This document shows positions 9,201 to 17,446 of a DNA stretch of 34,182 bases, piece after piece. The stretch is from Pseudomonas fluorescens (GTDB lineage: Bacteria > Pseudomonadota > Gammaproteobacteria > Pseudomonadales > Pseudomonadaceae): NCBI RefSeq assembly GCF_018614775.1, contig NZ_JAGGOF010000043.1, positions 1-34,182 of the forward strand. Reading direction: 5' to 3'. The translations under genes were made by a program, and so were the position numbers. How positions within the stretch are numbered: position 1 is the stretch's first letter; the number at the start of each line of letters is the position of its first letter. Below the pieces are notes generated by a model. The model was not told the origin of the DNA. It made no database searches and saw only the letters and a list, made by a program, of their open reading frames with translations.

Positions 9201-12200
9201 GATCGTCGCGGTGTCGCCAGGGTTGAAGCTGCCGCTGACACCGGCGACGGTGAACCCGCTGACGCTGAGGGTGTTGCCGTCCGGGTCGGTGTCGTTGGGC
9301 AGCACATTGCCGCTGGCTGGATTGCCTTGTTGGACAGTTTGCAGGCCGTCGTCCACCGCAACAGGAGGGGCGTTGACGCGAAGGGTCAGGTCGGCACTGT
9401 CGCTGCCACCGACGCCGTCGCTGATGCCGTAGGTCACCACCGGCACATCGCCGTGGTAGGTCGAGGTCGGTGTGAACAGGTAGCTGCCGTCGGCGTTGAG
9501 GGTCAGGGTGCCGACGCCAGTGATGGTCGCGGTGTCACCCGGGTTGAAGCTGCCAGAGACACCCGCGACGGTGAACCCGCTGACGCTGAGGGCATTGCCA
9601 TCCGGGTCGCTGTCGTTGGGCAGCACGTTGCCGCTGGCCGGATCGCCTTGCTGGACGGTTTGCAAACCATCGTCCACCGCAACGGGCGGGGCATTGACGC
9701 GAATCGTCAGGTCGGCACTGTCGCTGCCACCGACGCCATCGCTGATGCTGTAGGTCACCACCGGCACATCGCCGTGGTAGGTCGAAGTCGGCGTGAACAC
9801 ATAGCTGCCGTCGGCGTTGAGGGTCAAGGTGCCCACGCCGCTGAGGGTCGCGGTGTCGCCGGGATTGAAGCTGCCGCTGACGCCGGCGACGGTAAACCCG
9901 CTGACGCTGAGGGTGTTGCCGTCCGGGTCGCTGTCGTTGGGCAATACATTACCGTTGGCCGGATCGCCTTGCTGGACGGTTTGCAGGCCATCGTCCACGG
10001 CAACCGGTACGGTATTGAGGTGGATGGTGGTCGAGCGGGTTACCGCCTTCTGCCCCTCGGCACCCTGGTCCTGGCCGCTGCCGGCGGTGCCGCTGTCCGT
10101 AGTATTCGGGTTCTGATCATCAAGCACGAAATCGACATGCACGTCGGCACTGGCGGACGCCGAAGGGTCGGTGTTGCGGTAGGTCACCGCGCCCATGACC
10201 TTGCCGACCACCGAGCTGTCGGCATCGGCGTTGAAGGTGACCTGCAGGGTGCCCGAGGCATTGCTGAGCGTGCCGACGGTCACGCCATCGACAATCAGGT
10301 CACTGCCGTTGATCTGCACGCCGACCGCATCATCGTTGACGTTACTGTCGAACAGGCCAAAGACGTCGTTGGCGTTGCTGCCACCCTGGCGGCCGATGGT
10401 GAGGGTCGCGCCCATCCACTTGTCCGGGCTCACGTCCAGTTCCGGATCAGCGACCGTCACGTTGCCGTCGCTGTCGAGGCGAACCGGGTTGCCACCCTTG
10501 GTCACGGTCTGGGCCGCGCTCAGGCCTGAGGCGCCCGGCGCGTCGTTGACCGGGGTCACGGTCACGTTGATGGTCCGGGTGGTGATCAATTCGGCACTGG
10601 TGCCGTCAGCGTAGCCGTAGTCGCCGGGGTTCTGGCTGGCATCGTTGGTGTCGCCGCTCAGGACGCCGGGGCGCTGACCGATACTGCCACCGTCGTTGAC
10701 GGTGACTGTGACGGTGAAGTTGCCGGTGTAATCCGCGCCTGCCGGAGCGCCTGCACCGGTTGGGTAAGTAATGGTCAGGGCTTGCAAGCGCGCATTGACC
10801 TGGGCTTCGGTGGCCCCGGTGAGGGTGATCGTATCGCTGCCCAGGCCACCGAGGGTGCCGCCGCTGCCGCCCACGGCCGAGATCACGCCCTGGCTGACGT
10901 GAACGGTGGCGGAAAAGGTACTGGCGCCGTTGGCGTCCGGATCGCTCGCCGAGAAACCGCCGACGCTGCCGGTCAGGTTCAAGGTCGCCGAGCCTTCCCT
11001 GACCGTGACATCGCTGGCGGTGATTACGGTCGGATCGTTGATGCTGGAGACGAAGAGGGTGCGCGTGTTGCTCGCCATGTTGAGCGGCAGCGAGCCGGGC
11101 AGCGCGGCGTAGGGATCGATAACGGTGGTGGGTGCGCTGACCACCGTGGCGCCCGACGGGTTCAAACCACCGTTGGCCAGGCCCGCGGGGTCCAGTGTGC
11201 CGGTCGTCACGTCACGCATGCGGTCGTCGGCGATCACCTGGACTTTGTAGCTGGTGTCCGTGTTGGCCAGACTGCCGCTGAGCGTGACCTGCAAGCCGGC
11301 GAGGTAGGCGTTCACATTGGCCCGGGTGCCGCGGATGACCAGGGCACTGCCAGTGCCGGTGTGTGTGTCGTCGACCTCGAACGTGGTGTGGTCTTCGGTT
11401 GGCGAACTGGTCGAGCCGAGCAGGATATCGGCATAGGCCGCCTGGTTCAGCGGGACGCCGCCAGCGTTGGTCAGGCGCACGGTGACCTGGATGAAATCCT
11501 GTTCGGGGGAGGTTGCCTCACCCGCGGGCGCCGTAATGCCGCCGCCGTCGCTGTAGTCCGGATCCGAGACAGAGAAGCCCGGGACGGCCACCGCTACGCC
11601 CCCCTGGCCGACGGCCAGGTTGCCGCTGCCAGCCGCTACGGTCGGCGCGTCATTGGTGGCTTGCAGCGTAATCGCCAGTACGGCGGTTTGAGACACGGGC
11701 GCAACGCTGCCGCTGCCGGTATCGCCGCCGATGGCGGCGGCACCTTCGTTGATTTGCACACTGAGGGTGACATCGCCAGCCGCCCCGCCGTTATAGTCAT
11801 GGTTGGCATTGGTCGCGCCGGTGTACTTCAGGCCGTTGCTGGCATCGTTGAGCAGCGACTGGATATCGTCGGCACGCCCGACCAGCGTCACGCTGTTGCT
11901 GTTATCGCCGCTGATGGTCACCGTACGACCGGAGACGGTGATGGACGTTTGTGCCCCGGCCCCGGCAATGCCCAATACCCCTTGGCCCGATGGAACGCTG
12001 ACGGTCACGGAGACCGGGACATCAAGCGCGGTGGATTCAGTGTCGACCACCGTGATGCCCGTAATTGCGGTCTGACGGTCTTCGTTGATCAGTTGCGATG
12101 CCGGGATCGTTACGCCGGGGGCGTCGTTGACGGTGGAGACGCGAATCAACACGCTGCCTTGGGCGAGGTTGAGGTCGGTGTTGGCGACGCTGTCGGCGTA

Positions 12201-15200
12201 GCCGTTGAACTCTACTGCGGAAATCGGTTGACCGGCGCCACCCGGAGCCGCCGCCTGGTTTAGCGAGCCGCCATTGGCGCCGGACGTCAGGCTGCCGCCG
12301 GCGTCTCGCAACCGGTCATCGACCACGACCTGGATGCGGTACTGATGATCCTCATTGCTGGGATCATTGACGCTGGCGGTGAGGGTGGCCAGGGCGGCGT
12401 TGACTTGGGCTCGGGTGCCGCGCAGCACCAGGTAGTCGCCGTTACCGTCTTTGTCGCCATCGCGAGTCGCGCCGCCAGCAAGGCCGACCGAGAGCGTGAC
12501 GCCTGCATACTCACCGGCGGTGAAGGCCGTGCCGTCAGCCTGGGTCAAGCGCACGATGACTTGCACCGCGTCCGGGGTATCGGAGCTGCCGCCCAGAACG
12601 TCCGGGTCACCCACCACGAAGCCACCGACCTGATTATTGCTGGCCGTGGTGCTGTCGATGTTGACGGGACTGCTGGGGCTGGTCACCGTCGGTTTGTCGT
12701 TGGTCGGCAGGATTTCGATGTTGTAGGTCGAGGCCGTGGCGGCGTTGCCCTGGGCGAACGATCCGCTGTCGTTCGCGCTGAAATCGCCATCGCTGACGAT
12801 ATAGGAGAAGGCGTCGGTGCTGGTTTCGCTGCCGTCATGCTGGTAAGTGACGCGACCGGCGTCCAGGTCGGCCTGGGTGAATACCGAGCCAAGTCCGAGC
12901 ACGCCGCCATCGAGCAGCAACTTACCGTTCTGGGGGATTGCCGTGAGTCGGTACTGGCGCTGGACGCTGGAGTTGTCATCGTCGCGGTAGACCAGATGCG
13001 CACCCGCCACCGGGCCGTTCACAGACCCCGAGCCATCGGCATTGGCATAGCCGCTGGCACCGCCGATGACGGCGGATTGTCCTTCACGGATGGCACCGGC
13101 CTCGCCATCGATCAATTGGGATTTTGAACTCAGTTCAGGCGCGTCGTTGACCGGTGAAATGGTCACCGGCACGACCAGCGCTACGCCTGTACTCGATTGA
13201 TTGGTGCCAGCCCCGACGGCGACGCCCTGGTCATCGACCGGCACGACGGTGAAGCTGTCGGTGAAGTGCTCGCTGCCATCATGGACATACTTGAGATCGC
13301 CCGCGGCCAACTGCGCGGCGGAGATGGTCTGGTTCAACGTGACGGACACGCCATTGAGGGTCAAGGTGCCGAACTGCGGCAGCGCAGTGATTTGCAGCAC
13401 CACGTCGTTGGTCGTGGCGTATTGGGTGCCGCCGCTGGCATCGCCTTGCCTGTCGGAATCGGCGACCACGATGTTGCTGCCGGTGATGGTCACGGTGCCG
13501 CCTTCGGCGGTAAATACCCGGCCACCGGTGACGGCGGTGGGTGTGTCATTTTTCGGCACGATGCTGAGGCTGAAGCTCTCGGTCGCGGTGGTCAGCGTGC
13601 CGTCGGACACCGAGAACTGGAAGCTGTCGACGAAGCGCTCATTGCCGCTGTGCTGGAACGTCACCCGACCATTGTCGACATCGTCCTGGGTGAACGTGCC
13701 AAAGGCACCGATCGCGACGCCATTGACCCGCAACGTCCCGCTGCCCGGGGTGACCAGCACCCGGTAGGTGAGACCGTCGGCGGCGGTGAAGTCATCGCTG
13801 GCACTCAGGTCGGCAGCGGTGAGGGTGTACGTACCGGCTTCATCCAGCGTGGCGGTCTTGTCGCCGCCAACGATGGGCATGGTGTTGGCCGGCGGGTCCG
13901 CGGGGATCGCGCCAGGCAGGGTCGCCGTCTCGGGCGGGACGTTGACGCTGAACGTATTGACCGTCAGCGCACTGCTGGCGTCTTCGGTGTCATAGATGCC
14001 GCCGTCGCGCGAGCTCGGATAGAGGCGAACGCCGCCGTCCTTGACCGTGAAACTGATGCTGTCGGTTCGCGCCGTGCCCGTATAGGCACGCACGTGATAC
14101 ACCACGTTCCCGGCGTTGACATCGGCCTGGGTAAATTTCGACCCGGCCACCAGCAAGCCGCCGTTGAGCGTGAAGTAGCCGATATTCCTGTCGGGCACAG
14201 CGGTGAGCGTGTAGCTCAGGCTGGATGAGAACGAGTCGCTGTCGGTGACCTGCAACATCCCACTGGTGACGACTCGGGTCATCTCGCCGGGGGCCAGGTT
14301 CTGGGTAATGCTGTGGTCCAGCACCGGATCGTCGTTGTTGGGCAGGATGGTCAGGTTGACAGCCAGCGTTGATGTTTTCGGTGTGCCGGTACCGCCGCCG
14401 TCGTCGGTAACCTTGAGATTGAAACTGTCCGTGGTGCCCGTTGCGCTGGGCTCGGTGCCGTTGTGGCTGTAGGTCAGCTTGCTCAAGTCAGTGATGACGA
14501 ACGCGGTGCTGGTGATTTCCACGCCGTTGTAGAACAGCGTGCCGCGGGTCGGCAGGGTGTCCAGCGAGTAACTGTAGTCGACCCCCGGAGCCTGGTCCGG
14601 ATCGCTGATCTGAACAGACCCGCGGGGTGTGCCGATGGGCGTGATCAGGTTGCCATTGTCGGTCAGGCTGACATTTTGTTCGCCTTCGATAACGGTGATG
14701 GTCCCGCTCGATGTGGGCGCCTGATCGACCGGGTTGATGTGGACCTGCACAACCTGGTCGTGCAGGACGCCACCGGCGCCGTCATCGATGGTGATGGTGA
14801 AGTTGTCCATGAGCCCGGCAGGGTTGGTCACCTGGTCGCCGTTATGGCGATAACTCAGGTTGGCGAGTTGGTCGACGGAAAAACTCGAGCCGATGCCCAG
14901 TTCCTTGCCGTTGAGCAGCAACGTGCCGTCGCCGGCTAATGAAGTGAGTTTGACGATGACCTGCTGCTGCACGTTGTCGACGTCGCTCAGGCCCAGGTTG
15001 CTCTGGTTGAAGCCTTTACCGTCCGCGGAGTTGGTGGCCGCGGAGAAGCTTGCCGAGCCGCCTTCGTCCACTTGCAGGGCCGGGCCGCTGCCGCTGATCA
15101 CCGGCGTGTCGTTGACCGGGGTGACGTTGATGGCGATGGTCTTGCTGGTAATGCTGGTGCCGTCGTCGCTGTTGAGCGTAAACGAGGCGGCGCCATTGAA

Positions 15201-15593
15201 GTTCTGGTCGCCGGTGAATGACATGCCATTCAGGGCGGCATTGATGTCTGCCAGAGAGCCGCTGAAACTGATATTCGCACCACCGTTGCCGGTCAACCCC
15301 GTCAGGCCGCTGGTACTGGCCAGCGTCAATGTGCCGTGGCTGGCGTTCAAGGTGATGTGCTGCGTGGCGGTGTCGTCGCTGACACTGATTCCACTGATCG
15401 CAACGTGGGCATCTTCGGCGCCACTGCGCGGCACGATCGCGGTATCGGCGATGACCGCTGCCGCGCCGTCAAACAGCATCCGTTGCTCGAGGGCCAACAA
15501 CCTGTTGCGCGACACGGGGGACACATCGGTACGGGATTGATTGCGTTTCAACGGTTCGGCCCTGAAGTTGTTGTAATGGATGTTATGCGGCAA
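6279..15593 (-). CDS. Giant repetitive surface protein (adhesin-like) with LEPR-XLL-like N-terminus
   Basis: Open frame of up to 3104 residues with no cysteine that I can find. Residues 30-45 contain LLALEQRMLFDGAA, matching the LEPR-XLL motif found at the N-terminus of very large secreted proteins. Residues ~45-150 are a cadherin-like unit. About six CSPG/cadherin_3-type repeats follow (phrases like FTQADLDAGRVTYQHDGS...DAFSYIVSDG) to about residue 965. Longer VNDAP-type Ig-like units run to about 1860. Eight almost identical 107-residue Big_9/VCBS-like units occupy 1862-2717, and two diverged units run to about 2915. The last ~190 residues are non-repetitive (DSEYFTGGDSLFDDF region). No RTX nonapeptides, Sec signal peptide or LPXTG are visible. 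No ATG lies near the N-terminus: the longest frame starts at TTG 15593, but TTG 15551 (MKRNQSRTDV) has a better ribosome site (AGGGC, 15559-15563). It is first in the operon with four exporter-like genes. Inferred role: adhesion or biofilm matrix. Confidence 0.9.
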   Translation of the reverse strand: MPHNIHYNNFRAEPLKRNQSRTDVSPVSRNRLLALEQRMLFDGAAAVIADTAIVPRSGAEDAHVAISGISVSDDTATQHITLNASHGTLTLASTSGLTGLTGNGGANISFSGSLADINAALNGMSFTGDQNFNGAASFTLNSDDGTSITSKTIAINVTPVNDTPVISGSGPALQVDEGGSASFSAATNSADGKGFNQSNLGLSDVDNVQQQVIVKLTSLAGDGTLLLNGKELGIGSSFSVDQLANLSYRHNGDQVTNPAGLMDNFTITIDDGAGGVLHDQVVQVHINPVDQAPTSSGTITVIEGEQNVSLTDNGNLITPIGTPRGSVQISDPDQAPGVDYSYSLDTLPTRGTLFYNGVEITSTAFVITDLSKLTYSHNGTEPSATGTTDSFNLKVTDDGGGTGTPKTSTLAVNLTILPNNDDPVLDHSITQNLAPGEMTRVVTSGMLQVTDSDSFSSSLSYTLTAVPDRNIGYFTLNGGLLVAGSKFTQADVNAGNVVYHVRAYTGTARTDSISFTVKDGGVRLYPSSRDGGIYDTEDASSALTVNTFSVNVPPETATLPGAIPADPPANTMPIVGGDKTATLDEAGTYTLTAADLSASDDFTAADGLTYRVLVTPGSGTLRVNGVAIGAFGTFTQDDVDNGRVTFQHSGNERFVDSFQFSVSDGTLTTATESFSLSIVPKNDTPTAVTGGRVFTAEGGTVTITGSNIVVADSDRQGDASGGTQYATTNDVVLQITALPQFGTLTLNGVSVTLNQTISAAQLAAGDLKYVHDGSEHFTDSFTVVPVDDQGVAVGAGTNQSSTGVALVVPVTISPVNDAPELSSKSQLIDGEAGAIREGQSAVIGGASGYANADGSGSVNGPVAGAHLVYRDDDNSSVQRQYRLTAIPQNGKLLLDGGVLGLGSVFTQADLDAGRVTYQHDGSETSTDAFSYIVSDGDFSANDSGSFAQGNAATASTYNIEILPTNDKPTVTSPSSPVNIDSTTASNNQVGGFVVGDPDVLGGSSDTPDAVQVIVRLTQADGTAFTAGEYAGVTLSVGLAGGATRDGDKDGNGDYLVLRGTRAQVNAALATLTASVNDPSNEDHQYRIQVVVDDRLRDAGGSLTSGANGGSLNQAAAPGGAGQPISAVEFNGYADSVANTDLNLAQGSVLIRVSTVNDAPGVTIPASQLINEDRQTAITGITVVDTESTALDVPVSVTVSVPSGQGVLGIAGAGAQTSITVSGRTVTISGDNSNSVTLVGRADDIQSLLNDASNGLKYTGATNANHDYNGGAAGDVTLSVQINEGAAAIGGDTGSGSVAPVSQTAVLAITLQATNDAPTVAAGSGNLAVGQGGVAVAVPGFSVSDPDYSDGGGITAPAGEATSPEQDFIQVTVRLTNAGGVPLNQAAYADILLGSTSSPTEDHTTFEVDDTHTGTGSALVIRGTRANVNAYLAGLQVTLSGSLANTDTSYKVQVIADDRMRDVTTGTLDPAGLANGGLNPSGATVVSAPTTVIDPYAALPGSLPLNMASNTRTLFVSSINDPTVITASDVTVREGSATLNLTGSVGGFSASDPDANGASTFSATVHVSQGVISAVGGSGGTLGGLGSDTITLTGATEAQVNARLQALTITYPTGAGAPAGADYTGNFTVTVTVNDGGSIGQRPGVLSGDTNDASQNPGDYGYADGTSAELITTRTINVTVTPVNDAPGASGLSAAQTVTKGGNPVRLDSDGNVTVADPELDVSPDKWMGATLTIGRQGGSNANDVFGLFDSNVNDDAVGVQINGSDLIVDGVTVGTLSNASGTLQVTFNADADSSVVGKVMGAVTYRNTDPSASASADVHVDFVLDDQNPNTTDSGTAGSGQDQGAEGQKAVTRSTTIHLNTVPVAVDDGLQTVQQGDPANGNVLPNDSDPDGNTLSVSGFTVAGVSGSFNPGDTATLSGVGTLTLNADGSYVFTPTSTYHGDVPVVTYSISDGVGGSDSADLTIRVNAPPVAVDDGLQTVQQGDPASGNVLPNDSDPDGNALSVSGFTVAGVSGSFNPGDTATITGVGTLTLNADGSYLFTPTSTYHGDVPVVTYGISDGVGGSDSADLTLRVNAPPVAVDDGLQTVQQGNPASGNVLPNDTDPDGNTLSVSGFTVAGVSGSFNPGDTATISGVGTLRINADGSYLFTPTSGYHGDVPVVTYSISDGTGGSDSADLTLRVNARPVAVDDGLQTVQQGNTASGNVLPNDSDPEGNALSVSGFTVVGVAGSFNPGDTATISGVGTLILNADGSYVFTPTSTYHGDVPVVTYTLSDGVGGSDNADLTLRVNAPPVAVDDGLQTVQQGNPASGNVLPNDTDPDGNTLNVSGFTVAGVSGSFNPGDTATISGVGTLTLNADGSYVFTPTSAYHGDVPVVTYGISDGVGGSDSADLTIRVNAPPVAVDDGLQTVQQGDPASGNVLPNDSDPDGNALSVSGFTVAGVSGSFNPGDTATISGVGTLRINADGSYLFTPAPTYHGDVPVITYSIRDGVGGSDSADLTLRVNAPPVAVDDGLQTVQQGNPASGNVLPNDTDPDGNTLSVSGFTVAGVSGSFNPGDTATISGVGTLTLNADGSYLFTPAPTYHGNVPVVTYTISDGTGGTDSADLTLRVNAPPVAVDDGLQTVQQGNPASGNVLPNDTDPDGNTLSVSGFTVAGVSGSFTPGDTAIISGVGTLQINADGSYLFTPTSAYHGDVPVVTYTISDGTGGSDSADLTLRVNARPTATDDGVLLTDRDTPIQSITVLGNDSHPDGYTLTVTQAQSPNGSVTINPDGTLDFTPAPGVTGDVVITYQISDGHGGSDTAQVRIHINEPPVAVNDGVHSGLQGDPLNGSVLGNDSDPENDAIHVVDFTIAGVAGTHAAGSSVVIAGVGTLTLARDGSYQFVPVDTYVGTVPTINYRITDDHGGFATAQLALRIDSSVLPLPPASQAASDLHVPSGDVERHVYPDWHLDLLSVQRSMVPGLFVTLPVMDSQAQAAERLDPLSSGYNRAVSGQIQSESIGIGLGFVPDLHVTQAVQESQKTVDYQERSLKFKDSEYFTGGDSLFDDFSALVPPANEAPVADVEQHQPSRVPKAAASFSDQVNKAAAGRQPHLYSDGNRSPAPQRKG
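7443..10010 (-). repeat. Eight tandem 321-bp repeats inside the adhesin gene
   Basis: Eight consecutive in-frame units of exactly 321 bp (107 residues), each starting (P/R/V)PVAVDDGLQTVQQG and ending DLTLRVNA or DLTIRVNA. Protein differences between units are only a few residues (N/D and T/S in QQGNPASGNVLPNDTDPDG, A/T after DGN, and the TPTSTYHG/TPAPTYHG loop). At the DNA level 8281-8464 and 9565-9748 are identical over 184 bases, exactly four units apart. Flanking units on both sides are clearly diverged, so the homogenised block has sharp borders. Confidence 0.95.
15559..15563 (-). promoter_or_regulatory. Candidate ribosome binding site for TTG start at 15551
   Basis: On the minus strand AGGGC lies 7-8 bases upstream of TTG 15549-15551, whereas TTG 15591-15593 has no purine-rich sequence before it. 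This favours a protein starting MKRNQSRTDV, 14 residues shorter than the longest frame. Confidence 0.45.
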
Positions 15594-15945
15594 CGGGTGA
15601 CGAGATGTTTGCTGCTGTATCGGGCGCTCAGGAAAGCCCTTGAGCTGTGTTTCTCTTTTGTGTTGATTCGGTGTGTTGGATGGCGACTTCTGAGCGGTCC
15701 ATGTATATGGTCTGATGTCAGAGTGCCGGCACTGTACGGCTGCTAGGTTATACCGTGATTGCGTAGCGCCATCAATGCCCGGTTGAAGACAGCGTCGCCT
15801 GTTTCATTCAGCTAAAACGCGAGAGCGAAAGTTCGCCCATAGTCCAAGGTTCAAACGTTTTCCGCCGGTCACCGCGTGCCCGCGTTTCGTCAGGATCGCC
15901 GGGGGCGCCATTCCCGACCGAGACCCGAAGGCGCCCAAGGCCACC
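15594..15945. other. Intergenic region upstream of the adhesin operon
   Basis: About 350 bases separate the adhesin start from the stop of the epoxide-hydrolase-like gene, both on the minus strand. Besides the promoter candidate at 15747-15775, it contains an inverted repeat GGGCGCC/GGCGCCC (about 15904-15937) just past the hydrolase stop. That could be a hairpin, but there is no following T-run on the minus strand, so I do not call it a terminator. The adhesin frame stays open upstream of 15593, but no ATG, GTG or TTG was seen in the roughly 60 upstream codons checked. Confidence 0.5.
15747..15775 (-). promoter_or_regulatory. Candidate sigma-70 promoter for the adhesin-exporter operon
   Basis: Read on the minus strand: TTGATG (15775-15770), a 17-base spacer, then TATAAC (15752-15747). 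The -10 matches 5 of 6 and the -35 matches 4 of 6 consensus bases with ideal spacing. It would give a leader of roughly 145-190 bases, depending on which TTG is the start. The call is from pattern only. Confidence 0.5.
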
Positions 15946-17097
15946 TTAGCGGCAGGTCCGAAAAAACGCCCTGATGTCTTCAGCCAGCAGCTGTGGTTGT
16001 TCCAGCGCGGCGAAGTGACCGCCTCGGGGCATCATGGTCCAGCGCTCTACGTTATAGCAGCGCTGCACCCAGCTTCTTGGCGGCATGGGCAGCTCCCTGG
16101 GAAACACGGCGACCCCGACTGGGGGCTTGACCCGTTCCCCGTTGAGGAATTGCAGCGGGCGTTTGCTGCCCGCCACATATTGAAGGAACGATGAGCCGAT
16201 ACAGTTCGTCAGCCAGTAGAGCGTCGCGTTGGTCAGCAGCCAGTCATGATCAATGGCGGGACTGCCGTCGACGCCAATATCGCACCACGACAGGGTGTTT
16301 TCGCCCATCCACGCCAACAGCCCGGCCGGCGAGTCATTCAGTCCCACGGCCAGGCTTTGCGGTTTGGTGCGCTGGACGTGCGCATAAGCACCTTCGGCAT
16401 CGCCGAACTGGGCGGCCCGCTGCAGGAAAAGCCGTTCCTCTTCGGTTTGCGGCCCCGCGGTTTCGTCCAGGGGAGGGCGGTAGGAACCGGGAATGTAATT
16501 GAGGTGAATCCCAGTCACATGCTCTGGAAACCGCACACCCAGCCAGGTCGATACCCCGGCGCCCAGGTCCCCGCCTTGCGCACCAAAGCGTTCATAGCCC
16601 AACCCGCTCATCAACGCGCGCCACACTCCGGCAACTTCATAAGGGCCCATGCCCGATTGCGTGAACGGCGCGGAAAAGGTGTAGCCGGGCAACGACGGCA
16701 CCACCACATGAAACGCGTCCGTCGGATCGCCGCCATGACTGGCCGGGTCGGTCAGCAGCGGGATGATGCGCTGCATCTCGATGAACGAGCCCGGCCACCC
16801 GTGGGTGAGGATCAGCGGCATCGGATTCGGCCCGACCCCCCGTTGATGAAGGAAATGCACCCTTTGCCCGGCGATGTCGGCAGTGAATTGCGGCAGGCGA
16901 TTGAGTTCGGCCTCCCGGGCACGCCAGTCGAATGCGCCGGACCAATAGGCTATAAGGTCGCGGAGCACCTCCATGTTCATGCCTTCGCTCCACCCTTGCC
17001 CCGTCAGCGGGGCTGTCAGCCGGGTGCTAAGCAGGCGATGACGCAAGTCTTGCAGCGCGCTGTCGGGGATGTCGATGCAGAACGGTTCGATGAGCAT
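15946..17097 (-). CDS. Epoxide hydrolase family alpha/beta hydrolase
   Basis: Protein of 383 residues. The first ~105 residues match the epoxide hydrolase N-terminal (EHN) domain (PFCIDIPDSALQDLRHRL, then the lead-in to the core). The alpha/beta core follows, with the oxyanion-hole motif HGWPG at 99-103, the nucleophile elbow GGDLG with Asp177, and the catalytic His361 in the C-terminal GGHFAALE segment. The length is normal for microsomal-type bacterial epoxide hydrolases. Family reaction: opening of an epoxide by water through an aspartyl ester. Some relatives have other hydrolase roles, so the natural substrate is unknown. No signal peptide, so probably cytoplasmic. The ATG at 17097 has no strong ribosome site. 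The gene looks unrelated to the operon downstream of it and is separated from it by about 350 bases. Confidence 0.9.
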   Translation of the reverse strand: MLIEPFCIDIPDSALQDLRHRLLSTRLTAPLTGQGWSEGMNMEVLRDLIAYWSGAFDWRAREAELNRLPQFTADIAGQRVHFLHQRGVGPNPMPLILTHGWPGSFIEMQRIIPLLTDPASHGGDPTDAFHVVVPSLPGYTFSAPFTQSGMGPYEVAGVWRALMSGLGYERFGAQGGDLGAGVSTWLGVRFPEHVTGIHLNYIPGSYRPPLDETAGPQTEEERLFLQRAAQFGDAEGAYAHVQRTKPQSLAVGLNDSPAGLLAWMGENTLSWCDIGVDGSPAIDHDWLLTNATLYWLTNCIGSSFLQYVAGSKRPLQFLNGERVKPPVGVAVFPRELPMPPRSWVQRCYNVERWTMMPRGGHFAALEQPQLLAEDIRAFFRTCR

Positions 17098-17446
17098 GTC
17101 CAGGCCGTGGATGGTTGTCTGATAAAGGGCTGCCCGCAGGCTCGGTCCTAGTCGGGGTTATACCGAAAACGGTTCAGTTCGGACGAAGCGTTTCATAAGG
17201 CGGCCATAAGCGTCTAATATTAATCAGATGACATCCCTGCGTACGGCCTTGTAGCCCCCTTCAGCACCCCGCGCATTGCTCAGGAACCACTCGTCCGGAG
17301 TTAAGACAAAACGGAGCAAAGTGCCATCCAATGAACCTGGATGAGAAGCCTGCTACGGTAACAGGCCAGGTCTGTGCAGGGTTGTTTATTCATTGGCCGC
17401 CGGGCCTTGAGGGTTCGGTTGACGGCGACAAGAAGAGAATACCCAG
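17098..17446. other. Divergent intergenic region
   Basis: About 350 bases between two divergently oriented genes (epoxide hydrolase to the left, hybrid kinase to the right), so it must hold both promoters. It includes a small AT-rich patch with the palindrome TAATATTA near 17217. I could not pick a convincing -35/-10 pair for either gene. A weak 5-bp hairpin GCCTG/CAGGC lies at 17348-17366. No small gene is supported. Confidence 0.4.

Noticed and set aside
7443..10010. Regular repeats considered as CRISPR
   Set aside because: Units are 321 bp, contiguous, in frame and protein-coding. There are no short repeats with unique spacers and no cas genes.
6570..10529. Open frame of 1319 codons on the plus strand, antisense to the adhesin repeats, itself repetitive
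   Set aside because: It follows from the GC codon bias and the in-register 321-bp units of the adhesin gene. The product is a His/Val/Ala-rich repetitive shadow with no recognisable domain and no ribosome site that I could support.
6279..15593. LapA/RTX type I adhesin with LapD/LapG control
   Set aside because: No RTX nonapeptides, no recognisable LapG-type cleavage region and no lapD, lapG or ABC transporter gene were seen in the window.
15904..15937. Inverted repeat GGGCGCC/GGCGCCC after the epoxide hydrolase gene as a terminator
   Set aside because: The loop is about 20 bases long and no T-run follows on the minus strand.
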